A DNA stretch of 64,000 nucleotides from positions 682,001-746,000 of the forward strand of contig NZ_JAQISN010000001.1 in NCBI RefSeq assembly GCF_037450285.1, in the 5' to 3' direction. Position numbers and translations under genes: made by a program. The DNA is from Erwinia sp. SLM-02. GTDB lineage: Bacteria; Pseudomonadota; Gammaproteobacteria; Enterobacterales; Enterobacteriaceae. Below are positions 45,759 through 54,340 of the stretch, in pieces. Each line of letters begins with the position of its first letter. The stretch's first letter is position 1. The notes below the pieces were generated by a model that had not been told where the DNA came from, did no database searches, and saw nothing but the letters and a program-made list of their open reading frames with translations.

Positions 45759-46015
45759 AACCACTCCTTATAGCTAAAAGTTATTAATTAAACACATTCA
45801 AGAACTGATTGGCTTATCCTGACAGAGCGGGGAGAGGGGCTTAAATGATTTATCCGGCATTTTTTTGCCGTTTTCTTCATATAGGAATGGGGAGGAACGA
45901 TCGGGCGGCTTACCGGGCGCACTTTTTTTCAGCTTTTACGCCACGGTGTTTCCATTTAATGCCCGAATGCCGGATAATACGACCCCGATTTTCTATCGGG
46001 ACCTCAGGAGTGACC
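45759..46015. promoter_or_regulatory. Divergent region ssuE / pyrD
   Basis: This 257-bp gap holds the ssuE promoter on the left and the pyrD promoter-leader on the right (described separately). The Elf fimbrial genes that occupy this junction in E. coli are absent. I could not assign a Cbl/CysB site for the ssu operon. Confidence 0.5.
45950..46010 (+). promoter_or_regulatory. pyrD promoter and pyrimidine-sensing leader hairpin
   Basis: A -10 box GATAAT (45973-45978) lies 17 bp after a -35-like TTCCAT. The likely start zone reads CCCCG (45983-45987). Transcripts starting at the C at 45984 could fold CCCGAT with ATCGGG (45995-46000, loop TTTCT), just before the AGGAG ribosome site. Starting at the G at 45987 would leave only 3 bp of stem. 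This matches the CTP/GTP start-switch control known for pyrC and pyrD in enterics. Confidence 0.7.
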
Positions 46016-47026
46016 ATGTATTATCCCCTCGTTCGTAAGGCGCTGTTCCAGCTCGATCCTGAGCGCGCGCATGAACTGACTTTGCAGCAGCTGACGCGCC
46101 TTTCCGGCACCCCCTTTACCGCCCTGATCCGTCAGTCGTTACCGTTTAAGCCGGTTAACTGCATGGGACTGACGTTTAAAAACCCGCTGGGGCTGGCTGC
46201 CGGGCTGGATAAAAACGGCGAATGCATTGATGCCTTTGGCGCAATGGGGTTTGGTTTTATTGAAATTGGTACGGTCACCCCGCGCCCGCAGCCGGGTAAC
46301 GATAAGCCGCGCATGTTCCGCGTGGTGGAAGCGCAGGGCATCATTAATCGCATGGGGTTTAATAATCTGGGCGTGGACCATCTGGTCGAGAACGTCAAGA
46401 AAGCCCATTACGATGGCATTCTCGGCATTAATATCGGTAAGAATAAAGACACACCGGTTGAACAGGGGAAAGAAGATTATTTAACCTGCATGGATAAAAT
46501 TTATCCGTATGCGGGCTATATCGCCATCAACATTTCTTCCCCCAACACGCCAGGATTACGCAGTCTGCAATACGGCGAGGCGCTGGATGATTTGCTGCAG
46601 GCGATTAAAACGCGTCAGGGTGAACTGCAACAGCTTCATCATAAATATGTTCCCGTCGCGGTGAAGATCGCTCCCGATCTTTCTGAAGAAGAATTGATCC
46701 AGGTAGCGGACAGTTTGCAGCGCCATAATATTGACGGCGTTATTGCCACCAATACCACGCTCGATCGTTCACTGATTAAAGGGTTAAAACATTGTGATGA
46801 AACCGGTGGGCTGAGCGGGCGTCCGGTTCAGTTGCGCAGTACGGAAATTATTCGCCGGCTGTCTTCTGAGCTGAAGGGCAGCATGCCAATTATTGGCGTC
46901 GGTGGGATTGATTCCCTGGTTTCTGCACGCGAAAAAATGGAAGCGGGCGCTTCGCTGGTGCAAATATATTCCGGCTTTATTTACAAAGGTCCGCCGCTAA
47001 TTAAAGAAATTGTGACCCATATTTGA
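46016..47026 (+). CDS. pyrD: Dihydroorotate dehydrogenase (quinone), class 2
   Basis: PyrD oxidises dihydroorotate to orotate with quinone at the inner membrane, the fourth step of pyrimidine synthesis. The ATG at 46016 has an AGGAG site and gives 336 residues as in E. coli. A longer frame upstream runs back through the promoter and is not coding. The N-terminal helix (MYYPLVRKALFQLDPERAHELTLQQL) is the quinone/membrane domain. The barrel has GLAAGLDKNG, and the catalytic serine S175 is in NISSPNTPG. The FMN phosphate loop is IGVGGI. Confidence 0.98.
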   Translation: MYYPLVRKALFQLDPERAHELTLQQLTRLSGTPFTALIRQSLPFKPVNCMGLTFKNPLGLAAGLDKNGECIDAFGAMGFGFIEIGTVTPRPQPGNDKPRMFRVVEAQGIINRMGFNNLGVDHLVENVKKAHYDGILGINIGKNKDTPVEQGKEDYLTCMDKIYPYAGYIAINISSPNTPGLRSLQYGEALDDLLQAIKTRQGELQQLHHKYVPVAVKIAPDLSEEELIQVADSLQRHNIDGVIATNTTLDRSLIKGLKHCDETGGLSGRPVQLRSTEIIRRLSSELKGSMPIIGVGGIDSLVSAREKMEAGASLVQIYSGFIYKGPPLIKEIVTHI

Positions 47027-47035
47027 GTAAAAATT

Positions 47036-47062
47036 GCCAGGGGCTTTATTTTCGCCTCTGGC
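47036..47062 (+). terminator. Terminator of pyrD
   Basis: GCCAGGGGC pairs with GCCTCTGGC (9 bp with one G-T pair) around a 9-base loop and is followed by TCGTTTAT. It starts 10 bases after the pyrD stop. Confidence 0.75.
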
Positions 47063-47199
47063 TCGTTTATATTTTGTGCTGTTAGAACGCTAATAAGTCA
47101 TTTCAGCGTGTTGCTGTACGTTAAACACAGCCGATTTTTTTCCCGGACCCTGAATTCTTTTCCGGACATCTGTAACCCATTATTACTACAGGACTCATC

Positions 47200-47745
47200 A
47201 TGAGGATTAAACCGGACGATAACTGGCGTTGGTTTTTCGACGCAGAACAAGACCGTATGATGCTGGACCTGGCGCGTGAACAGCCGTTTCGCTCACGTTT
47301 CCCCCGCAAGATGCTTACGCCGGATGCCTTTGATGTTTCAGGCTTTTGTGTCGATGATGCGGCGCTGTTCTTCACCTTTTCTGAGCGATGCCGCCAGGCC
47401 GAACTGGATTCAGATCAGAGTGCAGAACTCGTACTGAACGTGCTGGTGGCGACCCGCTTCCTCAAGCCGCTGATGCCCAAGAGCTGGCATTTTGTCACTC
47501 AGACGCACGGGGGATTTCGCCCCGACGAAGGGGATCTGGTTTGTGTTACCGTTGGCGACAGCGGAGAGCAGGCGACGATGATCGTCGTAGAGTCGGGTGA
47601 AAACGCCGCACTGTGCCTGCTTGCTCAGCCAGAATTAAAACTCGCCGGGCGCAGTATGATGCTGGGTGATGCCATAAAGATCATGCACGATCGGCTTACG
47701 CCTCAGGCTAAACCTGACGCGCTGCACTTTGCCCGCGCGGTGTAA
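47200..47745 (+). CDS. zapC: Cell division protein ZapC
   Basis: ZapC binds FtsZ and favours filament bundling in the Z-ring. The 181 residues are one more than E. coli. Conserved patches are RIKPDDNWRW at the start, RKMLTPDAF, FCVDDAALFF, MPKSWHFV and VVESGENAALCLLAQP. It is convergent with ycbX, which ends 19 bp away. Confidence 0.95.
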   Translation: MRIKPDDNWRWFFDAEQDRMMLDLAREQPFRSRFPRKMLTPDAFDVSGFCVDDAALFFTFSERCRQAELDSDQSAELVLNVLVATRFLKPLMPKSWHFVTQTHGGFRPDEGDLVCVTVGDSGEQATMIVVESGENAALCLLAQPELKLAGRSMMLGDAIKIMHDRLTPQAKPDALHFARAV

Positions 47746-47763
47746 CCCACCGCGCAACGCATC

Positions 47764-48873
47764 TTACCTGATGACCAAATCGCCTGACGGAATACAGCTG
47801 CAGCTCAGTATGGTTCCGTCCTGCCGGATTGCCCCTTTTTTCAACGCGCTGACTTCACCGCTGACCAGCGTGACCTTACAGCTGCCGCAGATCCCCGCGC
47901 GGCAGGAGTAAGGAATGCGGATCCCCTGCATTTCCAGCTGTTCCAGCAGCACCTGCTGATTATTGCCGCTGAAGGTCTGCCCCTGCCAGCTGAGGGTAAG
48001 GTCAGACGGCGGCGCGGTGTCGATCGCCAGGGTTTCCGTGACTTCGCCGCTGCCGTACGCGCGAGCGGCCTGGCGGTTAATGACCTCCAGACGGTCACCG
48101 GCGCGGACAACACCGCTGGTGCGGGCGACCAGATTTATTCCGAAGTCGATATCTCCACTCCCGTCCTGTGCGCTGCGGAAGCCCTGCAGTGTCGCCAGCG
48201 GTTCGCCGGTGGGATGTTTTCGGCCGCGCTGAGGGCTGATGGTGGTGAACACGCAGCGGCTGCACGGCTTGGGTAAATCGAAAAGCACATCGCCGATCTT
48301 CACGGTTGCCCAACCGTCTTCGGCCCAGGCTTCAGCGCCGGTAATCACCAGGTTAGGGCGGAATTGTTCCATTCTCACGCCTGCCGGGCAGCGCTGCTGT
48401 AAATCGAACAGTGACGCCTCATTGACCAGCAGATAGGGAAAACCATCGGCAAAGCCCAGAGGAACCTGTTCAAAGTGTTTAACCCGACGGTGCATCTGGG
48501 GACCCACCCAGCGCAGCTGCAGCGGCCGGGGGAAAAAGCCGCTCAGCCACTTGTTGATCGTGTCCGGGGCTACGAGGGCGTTAAAATGGCTTCCCCACAC
48601 TTCGGTAGGCTCGCCGTTGGGAAGAAAATCATCAAACAATACCGTAGCGCTGCTGCCATCCGGTGCGCTGAGCTGCAAACCGCCCATAATTAAAGCCGGC
48701 GTGAAGAGCACCATTTCAGGATACTGACGCGCGGTAATAAAGGTGCCATCGGGTTCGGTCAGCATAAAGATACGATCGAAGGCCAGGCCACTTTCTAAAG
48801 CCTGAGCATGCGAAATCTGCATGCCACGCATGGATTTTACCGGGTGAATAAATAGCCGTGACAGTGTGATCAT
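47764..48873 (-). CDS. ycbX: MOSC-domain and 2Fe-2S protein YcbX
   Basis: YcbX, with its molybdenum cofactor, detoxifies N-hydroxylated base analogues in E. coli. The ATG at 48873 has an AAGGAG site and gives 369 residues as in E. coli. The longer frame adds 20 unrelated residues. An N-terminal MOSC_N barrel (SRLFIHPVKSMRG) is followed by the MOSC domain (RPNLVITGAEAW, KPCSRCVFTTISP with a cofactor cysteine). The C-terminal ferredoxin domain has CRAGICGSC and a distal SCSC. Confidence 0.95.
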   Translation of the reverse strand: MITLSRLFIHPVKSMRGMQISHAQALESGLAFDRIFMLTEPDGTFITARQYPEMVLFTPALIMGGLQLSAPDGSSATVLFDDFLPNGEPTEVWGSHFNALVAPDTINKWLSGFFPRPLQLRWVGPQMHRRVKHFEQVPLGFADGFPYLLVNEASLFDLQQRCPAGVRMEQFRPNLVITGAEAWAEDGWATVKIGDVLFDLPKPCSRCVFTTISPQRGRKHPTGEPLATLQGFRSAQDGSGDIDFGINLVARTSGVVRAGDRLEVINRQAARAYGSGEVTETLAIDTAPPSDLTLSWQGQTFSGNNQQVLLEQLEMQGIRIPYSCRAGICGSCKVTLVSGEVSALKKGAIRQDGTILSCSCIPSGDLVIR

Positions 48874-49009
48874 GGTGCTGACTCCTTGTGCAGCCGGTAT
48901 ATGCCCCCTGTTAAGCCAGGGTTTCTGCAGCAAAAGAAGCTAACTTTATGACATGACGCCATGATTAGCTATAATGCGCAGCAATTTTCTGATGACGATA
49001 AGTGACACT

Positions 49010-51127
49010 ATGAATTCTCTGTTTGCCAGTACGGCGCGTGGGCTCGAAGAGCTGTTAAAAAGTGAACTGGAAGCCCTCGGCGCGCAAAGCTGCCAGGTCG
49101 TCCAGGGCGGCGTACATTATCAGGGTGACGATCGTCTGATGTACCAGAGTCTGATGTGGAGTCGTCTGGCCTCGCGTATCCTGCTGCCGCTCACCGAATG
49201 CGGCGTGTACAGCGATCTGGACCTCTATCTGGGCGTGCAGGCGATTGACTGGCCGGCCATGTTCGGCAGCGATAAAACCTTCGCCGTACACTTTAGCGGC
49301 CTGAACGAAGTGATCCGCAACAGCCAGTATGGTGCGCTGAAGGTGAAAGACGCCATCGTTGACAGCTTCACCCGCAAAGGGCTGACCCGTCCGGATGTCG
49401 ATCGCGAGCTGCCGGATATCCGCGTTAACGTCTGGCTGAATAAAGATACCGCCAGCATTGCGCTGGATCTCAGCGGTGAAGGCCTGCACATGCGCGGCTA
49501 TCGTCAGCAAACCGGCCAGGCGCCGCTGAAAGAGACGCTGGCTTCCGCTATCGTGCTGCGTTCCGGCTGGCAGTCGGGCACGCCGCTGGTCGATCCGATG
49601 TGTGGTTCCGGCACGCTGCTGCTGGAAGCCGCGATGATCGCCTGCGATCGCGCGCCGGGCCTGCACCGTAACCACTGGGGCTTTACCGGGTGGAGCAAGT
49701 TTGATGCGGCGCTGTGGAGTGATGTGAAGCAGGAAGCGCAGGCGCGGGCGAAGAAAGGCCTGCAGGAAAACACCTCACGCTTCTTCGGTTATGACAACGA
49801 TCCGCGCGTGATTGAAAGCGCACGTGCCAACGCCCGCCGTGCCGGTCTGGCTGAGCGTATCAGTTTCACCGTGCAGGACGTGCTGAAGCTGCAAAACCCG
49901 CTGCCGGAAGGGCCAGCCGGTACGGTGCTGAGCAACCCGCCTTACGGCGAGCGTCTGGAAAGTGAACCCGCGCTGATCGCGCTGCACAGCCAGCTCGGTC
50001 GCCTGATGAAGGCCCAGTTTGGCGGCTGGCACCTGTCGCTGTTCAGCGCCTCACCGGAACTGCTGAGCTGCCTGCAGCTGCGCGCCGATCGCCAGTTTAA
50101 GGCGAAAAACGGCCCGCTGGACTGCGTGCAGAAAAACTACCAGCTGGCCGCAAATCCGTCGGGCGGTGCCGTTGCGCAGCTGGCGGATGACTATGCCAAC
50201 CGCCTGCGTAAGAATCTGAAGAAGCTCGATAAATGGGCGCGCCAGGAAGGCATTGAATGCTATCGCGTCTATGATGCCGATCTGCCGGATTATAACGTGG
50301 CCGTTGACCGCTACGCTGACTGGGTGGTGGTGCAGGAATATGCGCCGCCTAAAACCGTTGAGCCAGCGAAAGCGCGTCAGCGTCTGTTTGATGTGATTGC
50401 AGCAACCCTTAACGTCATGGAGCTGCCGACCAACCGGCTGGTGCTGAAAACCCGTGAAAGGCAGAAAGGCAAAAGCCAGTATCAGAAGCTGAGCGAGAAG
50501 GGGGATTTTTTCCAGGTCAGCGAATTTAATGCCAAACTGTGGGTCAATCTGACTGACTACCTTGATACCGGTTTGTTCCTCGACCACCGCATTGCCCGTA
50601 AAATGCTGGGTCAGATGAGTAAAGGAAAAGACTTCCTCAACCTGTTTGCCTACACCGGCAGCGCCAGCGTTCACGCCGGTCTTGGCGGTGCCCGCAGCAC
50701 CACCACGGTCGATATGTCGCGGACCTATCTGGAGTGGGCGGAGCGCAACCTGCGGCTCAACGGCTTAACCGGCCGCCAGCACCGACTGATGCAGGCAGAC
50801 TGCCTGAACTGGATGCGTGAAGCCGATGAACAGTTCGATCTGATCTTTATCGATCCGCCAACGTTCTCCAACTCCAAACGGATGGAGGAGAGTTTTGACG
50901 TGCAGCGCGATCATCTGGATCTGATGAAGGATCTTAAACGTCTGCTGAGAGCGGGCGGCACCATTATGTTCTCTAACAATAAACGCGGCTTTAAGATGGA
51001 CTTCGCCGGGCTGGAAGCACTGGGCCTTGAGGCTCAGGAAATTACCGCCAAAACGCAGTCTCAGGATTTTGCCCGTAACCGTCAAATTCACAACTGCTGG
51101 CTGCTGACGCACGCCGGTAAGGAATAA
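49010..51127 (+). CDS. rlmL: Bifunctional 23S rRNA methyltransferase RlmKL
   Basis: The N-terminal half (RlmL) makes m2G2445 and the C-terminal half (RlmK) makes m7G2069 in 23S rRNA. The ATG at 49010 gives MNSLFASTARGLEELL and 705 residues, against 702 in E. coli. A THUMP domain (about 45-155) is followed by the first Rossmann methyltransferase, with VDPMCGSGTLLLEAAM and NPPYGERL. The second has LNLFAYTGSASVHAG and DPPTFSNSKR. It is divergent from ycbX, and uup follows within 6 bp. Confidence 0.97.
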   Translation: MNSLFASTARGLEELLKSELEALGAQSCQVVQGGVHYQGDDRLMYQSLMWSRLASRILLPLTECGVYSDLDLYLGVQAIDWPAMFGSDKTFAVHFSGLNEVIRNSQYGALKVKDAIVDSFTRKGLTRPDVDRELPDIRVNVWLNKDTASIALDLSGEGLHMRGYRQQTGQAPLKETLASAIVLRSGWQSGTPLVDPMCGSGTLLLEAAMIACDRAPGLHRNHWGFTGWSKFDAALWSDVKQEAQARAKKGLQENTSRFFGYDNDPRVIESARANARRAGLAERISFTVQDVLKLQNPLPEGPAGTVLSNPPYGERLESEPALIALHSQLGRLMKAQFGGWHLSLFSASPELLSCLQLRADRQFKAKNGPLDCVQKNYQLAANPSGGAVAQLADDYANRLRKNLKKLDKWARQEGIECYRVYDADLPDYNVAVDRYADWVVVQEYAPPKTVEPAKARQRLFDVIAATLNVMELPTNRLVLKTRERQKGKSQYQKLSEKGDFFQVSEFNAKLWVNLTDYLDTGLFLDHRIARKMLGQMSKGKDFLNLFAYTGSASVHAGLGGARSTTTVDMSRTYLEWAERNLRLNGLTGRQHRLMQADCLNWMREADEQFDLIFIDPPTFSNSKRMEESFDVQRDHLDLMKDLKRLLRAGGTIMFSNNKRGFKMDFAGLEALGLEAQEITAKTQSQDFARNRQIHNCWLLTHAGKE

Positions 51128-51133
51128 GTTTTT

Positions 51134-53047
51134 ATGTCACTAATCAGTATTCATGGCGCTTATCTTTCATTCAGCGACGCGCCGTTGTTGGATAGCACTG
51201 AACTGCACATCGAAGAGAATGAGCGCGTTTGTCTTGTCGGGCGTAACGGGGCGGGTAAATCCACGCTGATGAAAATCATCAACCGTGAACAGCCGCTGGA
51301 TGACGGTCGTATCATTTACGAACAGGACCTGATCGTTGCGCGTCTGCAGCAGGATCCGCCGCGCAACGTGGCGGGATCGGTGTATGACTTTGTTGCCGAA
51401 GGGGTGGAAGAGCAGGCGGAACACCTGAAAGCCTACCATGCGATTTCCCACACGGTGATGGAAGATCCCAGCGACAAAAACCTGAATGAGATGGCGCGTC
51501 TGCAGTCCATCCTCGATCACCAGAACCTGTGGCAGCTGGAAAGCCGCATCCATGACGTGCTGGAGAAAATTGGCCTCGACGGTGATGCTGAGCTTTCTTC
51601 TCTCTCCGGCGGCTGGCTGCGTAAAGCGGCGCTGGGCCGCGCGCTGGTCAGCAACCCGAAGGTGTTGATGCTCGATGAGCCGACCAACCACCTTGATATC
51701 GAAACTATCGACTGGCTGGAAACGTTCCTGAAAACTTTCCAGGGCAGCATTATCTTTATCTCGCACGACCGTTCGTTTATCCGCAATATGGCGACGCGCA
51801 TTGTCGACCTCGACCGCGGCAAGCTGGTGTCCTGGCCGGGAGATTACGATCAGTATCTGCTGAGCAAAGAAGAAGCCCTGCGCGTTGAAGAGATGCAGAA
51901 CGCAGAGTTTGACCGCAAGCTGGCGCAGGAAGAAGTGTGGATCCGCCAGGGTATCAAAGCGCGCCGTACGCGTAACGAAGGCCGCGTCCGCGCGCTGAAA
52001 GCCCTGCGTCGTGAACGTTCAGAACGCCGTGAAGTGATGGGTAAAGCCAACATGCAGGTGGAGGAGGCGTCGCGCTCAGGCAAGATCGTCTTTGAAATGG
52101 AAAACGTTAAGTACGGTATCGCTGGCAAACAGCTGGTTAATGATTTCTCCCGCCAGGTTCAGCGCGGCGATAAAATTGCGCTGATCGGTCCGAACGGCTG
52201 CGGTAAAACCACGCTGCTCAAGCTGATGCTGGATCAGCTCAAGCCGGACAGTGGACGCGTGCATATCGGTACGAAACTGGAAGTGGCCTACTTTGACCAG
52301 CACCGTGCGGAGCTGGATCCGGACCGCACCGTGATGGATAACCTGGCAGAAGGTAAGCAGGAAGTGATGGTCAACGGCAAGCCGCGCCACGTGCTGGGCT
52401 ACCTGCAGGAGTTCCTGTTCCATCCGAAACGTGCCATGACGCCGGTGCGTGCGCTTTCCGGCGGGGAGCGTAACCGACTGCTGCTGGCTCGCCTATTCCT
52501 TAAGCCCAGCAACCTGTTGATCCTCGATGAACCGACCAACGACCTCGATGTGGAAACTCTCGAACTGCTGGAAGAACTGATCGATGGCTATCAGGGGACG
52601 GTACTGCTGGTCAGCCACGACCGTCAGTTCGTGGATAACACCGTAACCGAATGCTGGATCTTTGATGGCAACGGCGAGATCGGTGCCTTTGTGGGGGGCT
52701 ACCATGATGCCCAGCTTCAGCGCACGGCCTGGAAACAAAACCGGGCGGCGGCGAAAAATACCGTTTCCCAGTCTCGTCAGGAAAACGTCAAAAGTGAAGC
52801 GGTGAAAAAGCCGGCTGCCAAGCTGAGCTACAATTTACAGCGCGAACTGGAGCAGCTGCCGCAAAAGATGGAGGCACTGGAAGCACAGCTTGCTGCATAT
52901 CAGGCACAGGTTGCTGATGTAAACTTCTTCAACCAGCCGCATGATGTCACTCAGCCCGTGCTGGATGCACTGACGAAAGCCGAACAGGAGCTGGAAACGG
53001 CGTTTGAACGTTGGGAATACCTTGAGTCGTTAAGTCAAGGCGCGTAA
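51134..53047 (+). CDS. uup: ABC-F ATPase Uup
   Basis: Uup is a soluble ABC-F ATPase involved in ribosome/translation factor functions and in limiting transposon precise excision in E. coli. The protein has 637 residues, two more than E. coli. The two ATPase cassettes have GRNGAGKST (36-44) and GPNGCGKTT (about 350). Their signatures are LSGGWLRKAALGRAL and LSGGERNRLLLARL. The linker between them and the DNA-binding C-terminal coiled coil (LQRELEQLPQKMEALEAQL) are intact. It lies 6 bp after rlmL. Confidence 0.97.
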   Translation: MSLISIHGAYLSFSDAPLLDSTELHIEENERVCLVGRNGAGKSTLMKIINREQPLDDGRIIYEQDLIVARLQQDPPRNVAGSVYDFVAEGVEEQAEHLKAYHAISHTVMEDPSDKNLNEMARLQSILDHQNLWQLESRIHDVLEKIGLDGDAELSSLSGGWLRKAALGRALVSNPKVLMLDEPTNHLDIETIDWLETFLKTFQGSIIFISHDRSFIRNMATRIVDLDRGKLVSWPGDYDQYLLSKEEALRVEEMQNAEFDRKLAQEEVWIRQGIKARRTRNEGRVRALKALRRERSERREVMGKANMQVEEASRSGKIVFEMENVKYGIAGKQLVNDFSRQVQRGDKIALIGPNGCGKTTLLKLMLDQLKPDSGRVHIGTKLEVAYFDQHRAELDPDRTVMDNLAEGKQEVMVNGKPRHVLGYLQEFLFHPKRAMTPVRALSGGERNRLLLARLFLKPSNLLILDEPTNDLDVETLELLEELIDGYQGTVLLVSHDRQFVDNTVTECWIFDGNGEIGAFVGGYHDAQLQRTAWKQNRAAAKNTVSQSRQENVKSEAVKKPAAKLSYNLQRELEQLPQKMEALEAQLAAYQAQVADVNFFNQPHDVTQPVLDALTKAEQELETAFERWEYLESLSQGA

Positions 53048-53065
53048 TTACACTGAGGAAAAGGT

Positions 53066-54340
53066 ATGTGTTCGTCGCACCACGCACATCAATGGATTTT
53101 ATGTCCGCAGTGTGACCTGATGACACAGTTGCCCGTGCTCATGCCGGGCAGCAAAGCAAGCTGCCCGCGTTGTCATACCACACTGCACTCCAGCTGGGTT
53201 GAGCCACTCCGGCGCCCCGCTGGCTACGCGCTGGCGGCGCTGTTTATGCTGCTGCTGGCCAATCTTTTTCCCTTCGTTAATATGCGGGTGGCAGGGTTAA
53301 GCAGCGAAATATCCCTGATGCAAATCCCGCAGGTGATGGTTTCCGAAGACTACAGCAGCCTCGCCACGCTGTTTATGCTGTTTGTTCAGGGCGTGCCTGC
53401 GTTTTGTATGACGGCAATATTGCTGCTGGTCAGTCCGTTAAAACTGCCGCTGCCGTTGAAACGGGGGATGACCCGTATCCTGATGCAGCTGCGAAGCTGG
53501 GGCATGGCGGAGATTTTCCTCGCCGGGGTTCTGGTGAGCTTCGTTAAGCTGATGGCCTATGGGGATATCGGTATCGGCAGCAGCTTTATCCCGTGGTGCC
53601 TGTTCTGCGTGCTGCAGCTGCGGGCATTCCAGTGCATTGAACGACGCGTGCTCTGGGAACGCGTGGCACCGCTGCCGCCGCTGCCTGCAACTCCGGTGGC
53701 CGGGATTAGCGGCCTGCGCCAGGGGATGCGTTCCTGCGCCTGCTGCACCGCCGTGCTGGCCAGCGATCGACTCGTGTGTCCGCGCTGCGGCAGTCATGGG
53801 CACGCCCGGCGTAAGCACAGCCTGCAGTGGACGCTGGCGCTACTGTTGACCTCTATATTGCTTTATATTCCCGCAAACCTGATGCCGATCATGATCACCG
53901 AAGCGCTGGGCAACAAGATGGGCTCGACGATTATGGCCGGGGTTATCCTGCTGTGGAGCGATGGTTCCTATCCGGTCGCGTTAGTGATATTCATTGCCAG
54001 TATCATGGTACCGTCACTCAAGATGCTGGCCATCGCCTGGCTTTGCTGGGACGTCAAAGGCGAGAGCCGTCATCACCATGACAGCGAACGGATGCATAAG
54101 ATTTATGAAATGGTGGAGTTTGTCGGGCGCTGGTCAATGATCGATGTATTTGTTATTGCCGTACTGTCGGCACTGGTGCGAATGGGGCGGCTGATGAGCA
54201 TTTATCCCGCCACGGGCGCGCTGTTATTTGCCATGGTCGTCATCCTGACGATGTTTGCCGCCATCACGTTCGATCCCCGACTGACCTGGGATCGGGTGAA
54301 AGATAAGAGTTCTGAGGAGTCGTTGAGTGACGGACAATAA
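53066..54340 (+). CDS. pqiA: Intermembrane transport protein PqiA
   Basis: PqiA is the inner-membrane component of the Pqi lipid-transport bridge. The 424 residues hold two PqiA units. Each begins with a zinc-ribbon-like cysteine pair set (CPQC and CPRC near the start, CACC and CPRC near residue 225), followed by four membrane helices. It is 18 bp from uup and overlaps pqiB by 14 bp. In E. coli the operon responds to paraquat through SoxS. Confidence 0.95.
   Translation: MCSSHHAHQWILCPQCDLMTQLPVLMPGSKASCPRCHTTLHSSWVEPLRRPAGYALAALFMLLLANLFPFVNMRVAGLSSEISLMQIPQVMVSEDYSSLATLFMLFVQGVPAFCMTAILLLVSPLKLPLPLKRGMTRILMQLRSWGMAEIFLAGVLVSFVKLMAYGDIGIGSSFIPWCLFCVLQLRAFQCIERRVLWERVAPLPPLPATPVAGISGLRQGMRSCACCTAVLASDRLVCPRCGSHGHARRKHSLQWTLALLLTSILLYIPANLMPIMITEALGNKMGSTIMAGVILLWSDGSYPVALVIFIASIMVPSLKMLAIAWLCWDVKGESRHHHDSERMHKIYEMVEFVGRWSMIDVFVIAVLSALVRMGRLMSIYPATGALLFAMVVILTMFAAITFDPRLTWDRVKDKSSEESLSDGQ

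Noticed and set aside
45938..45953. PurR-like site overlapping the pyrD -35 region
   Set aside because: ACGCCACGGTGTTTCC matches the PurR consensus at only about half the positions, and the central CG step is lost. It is too weak to call.
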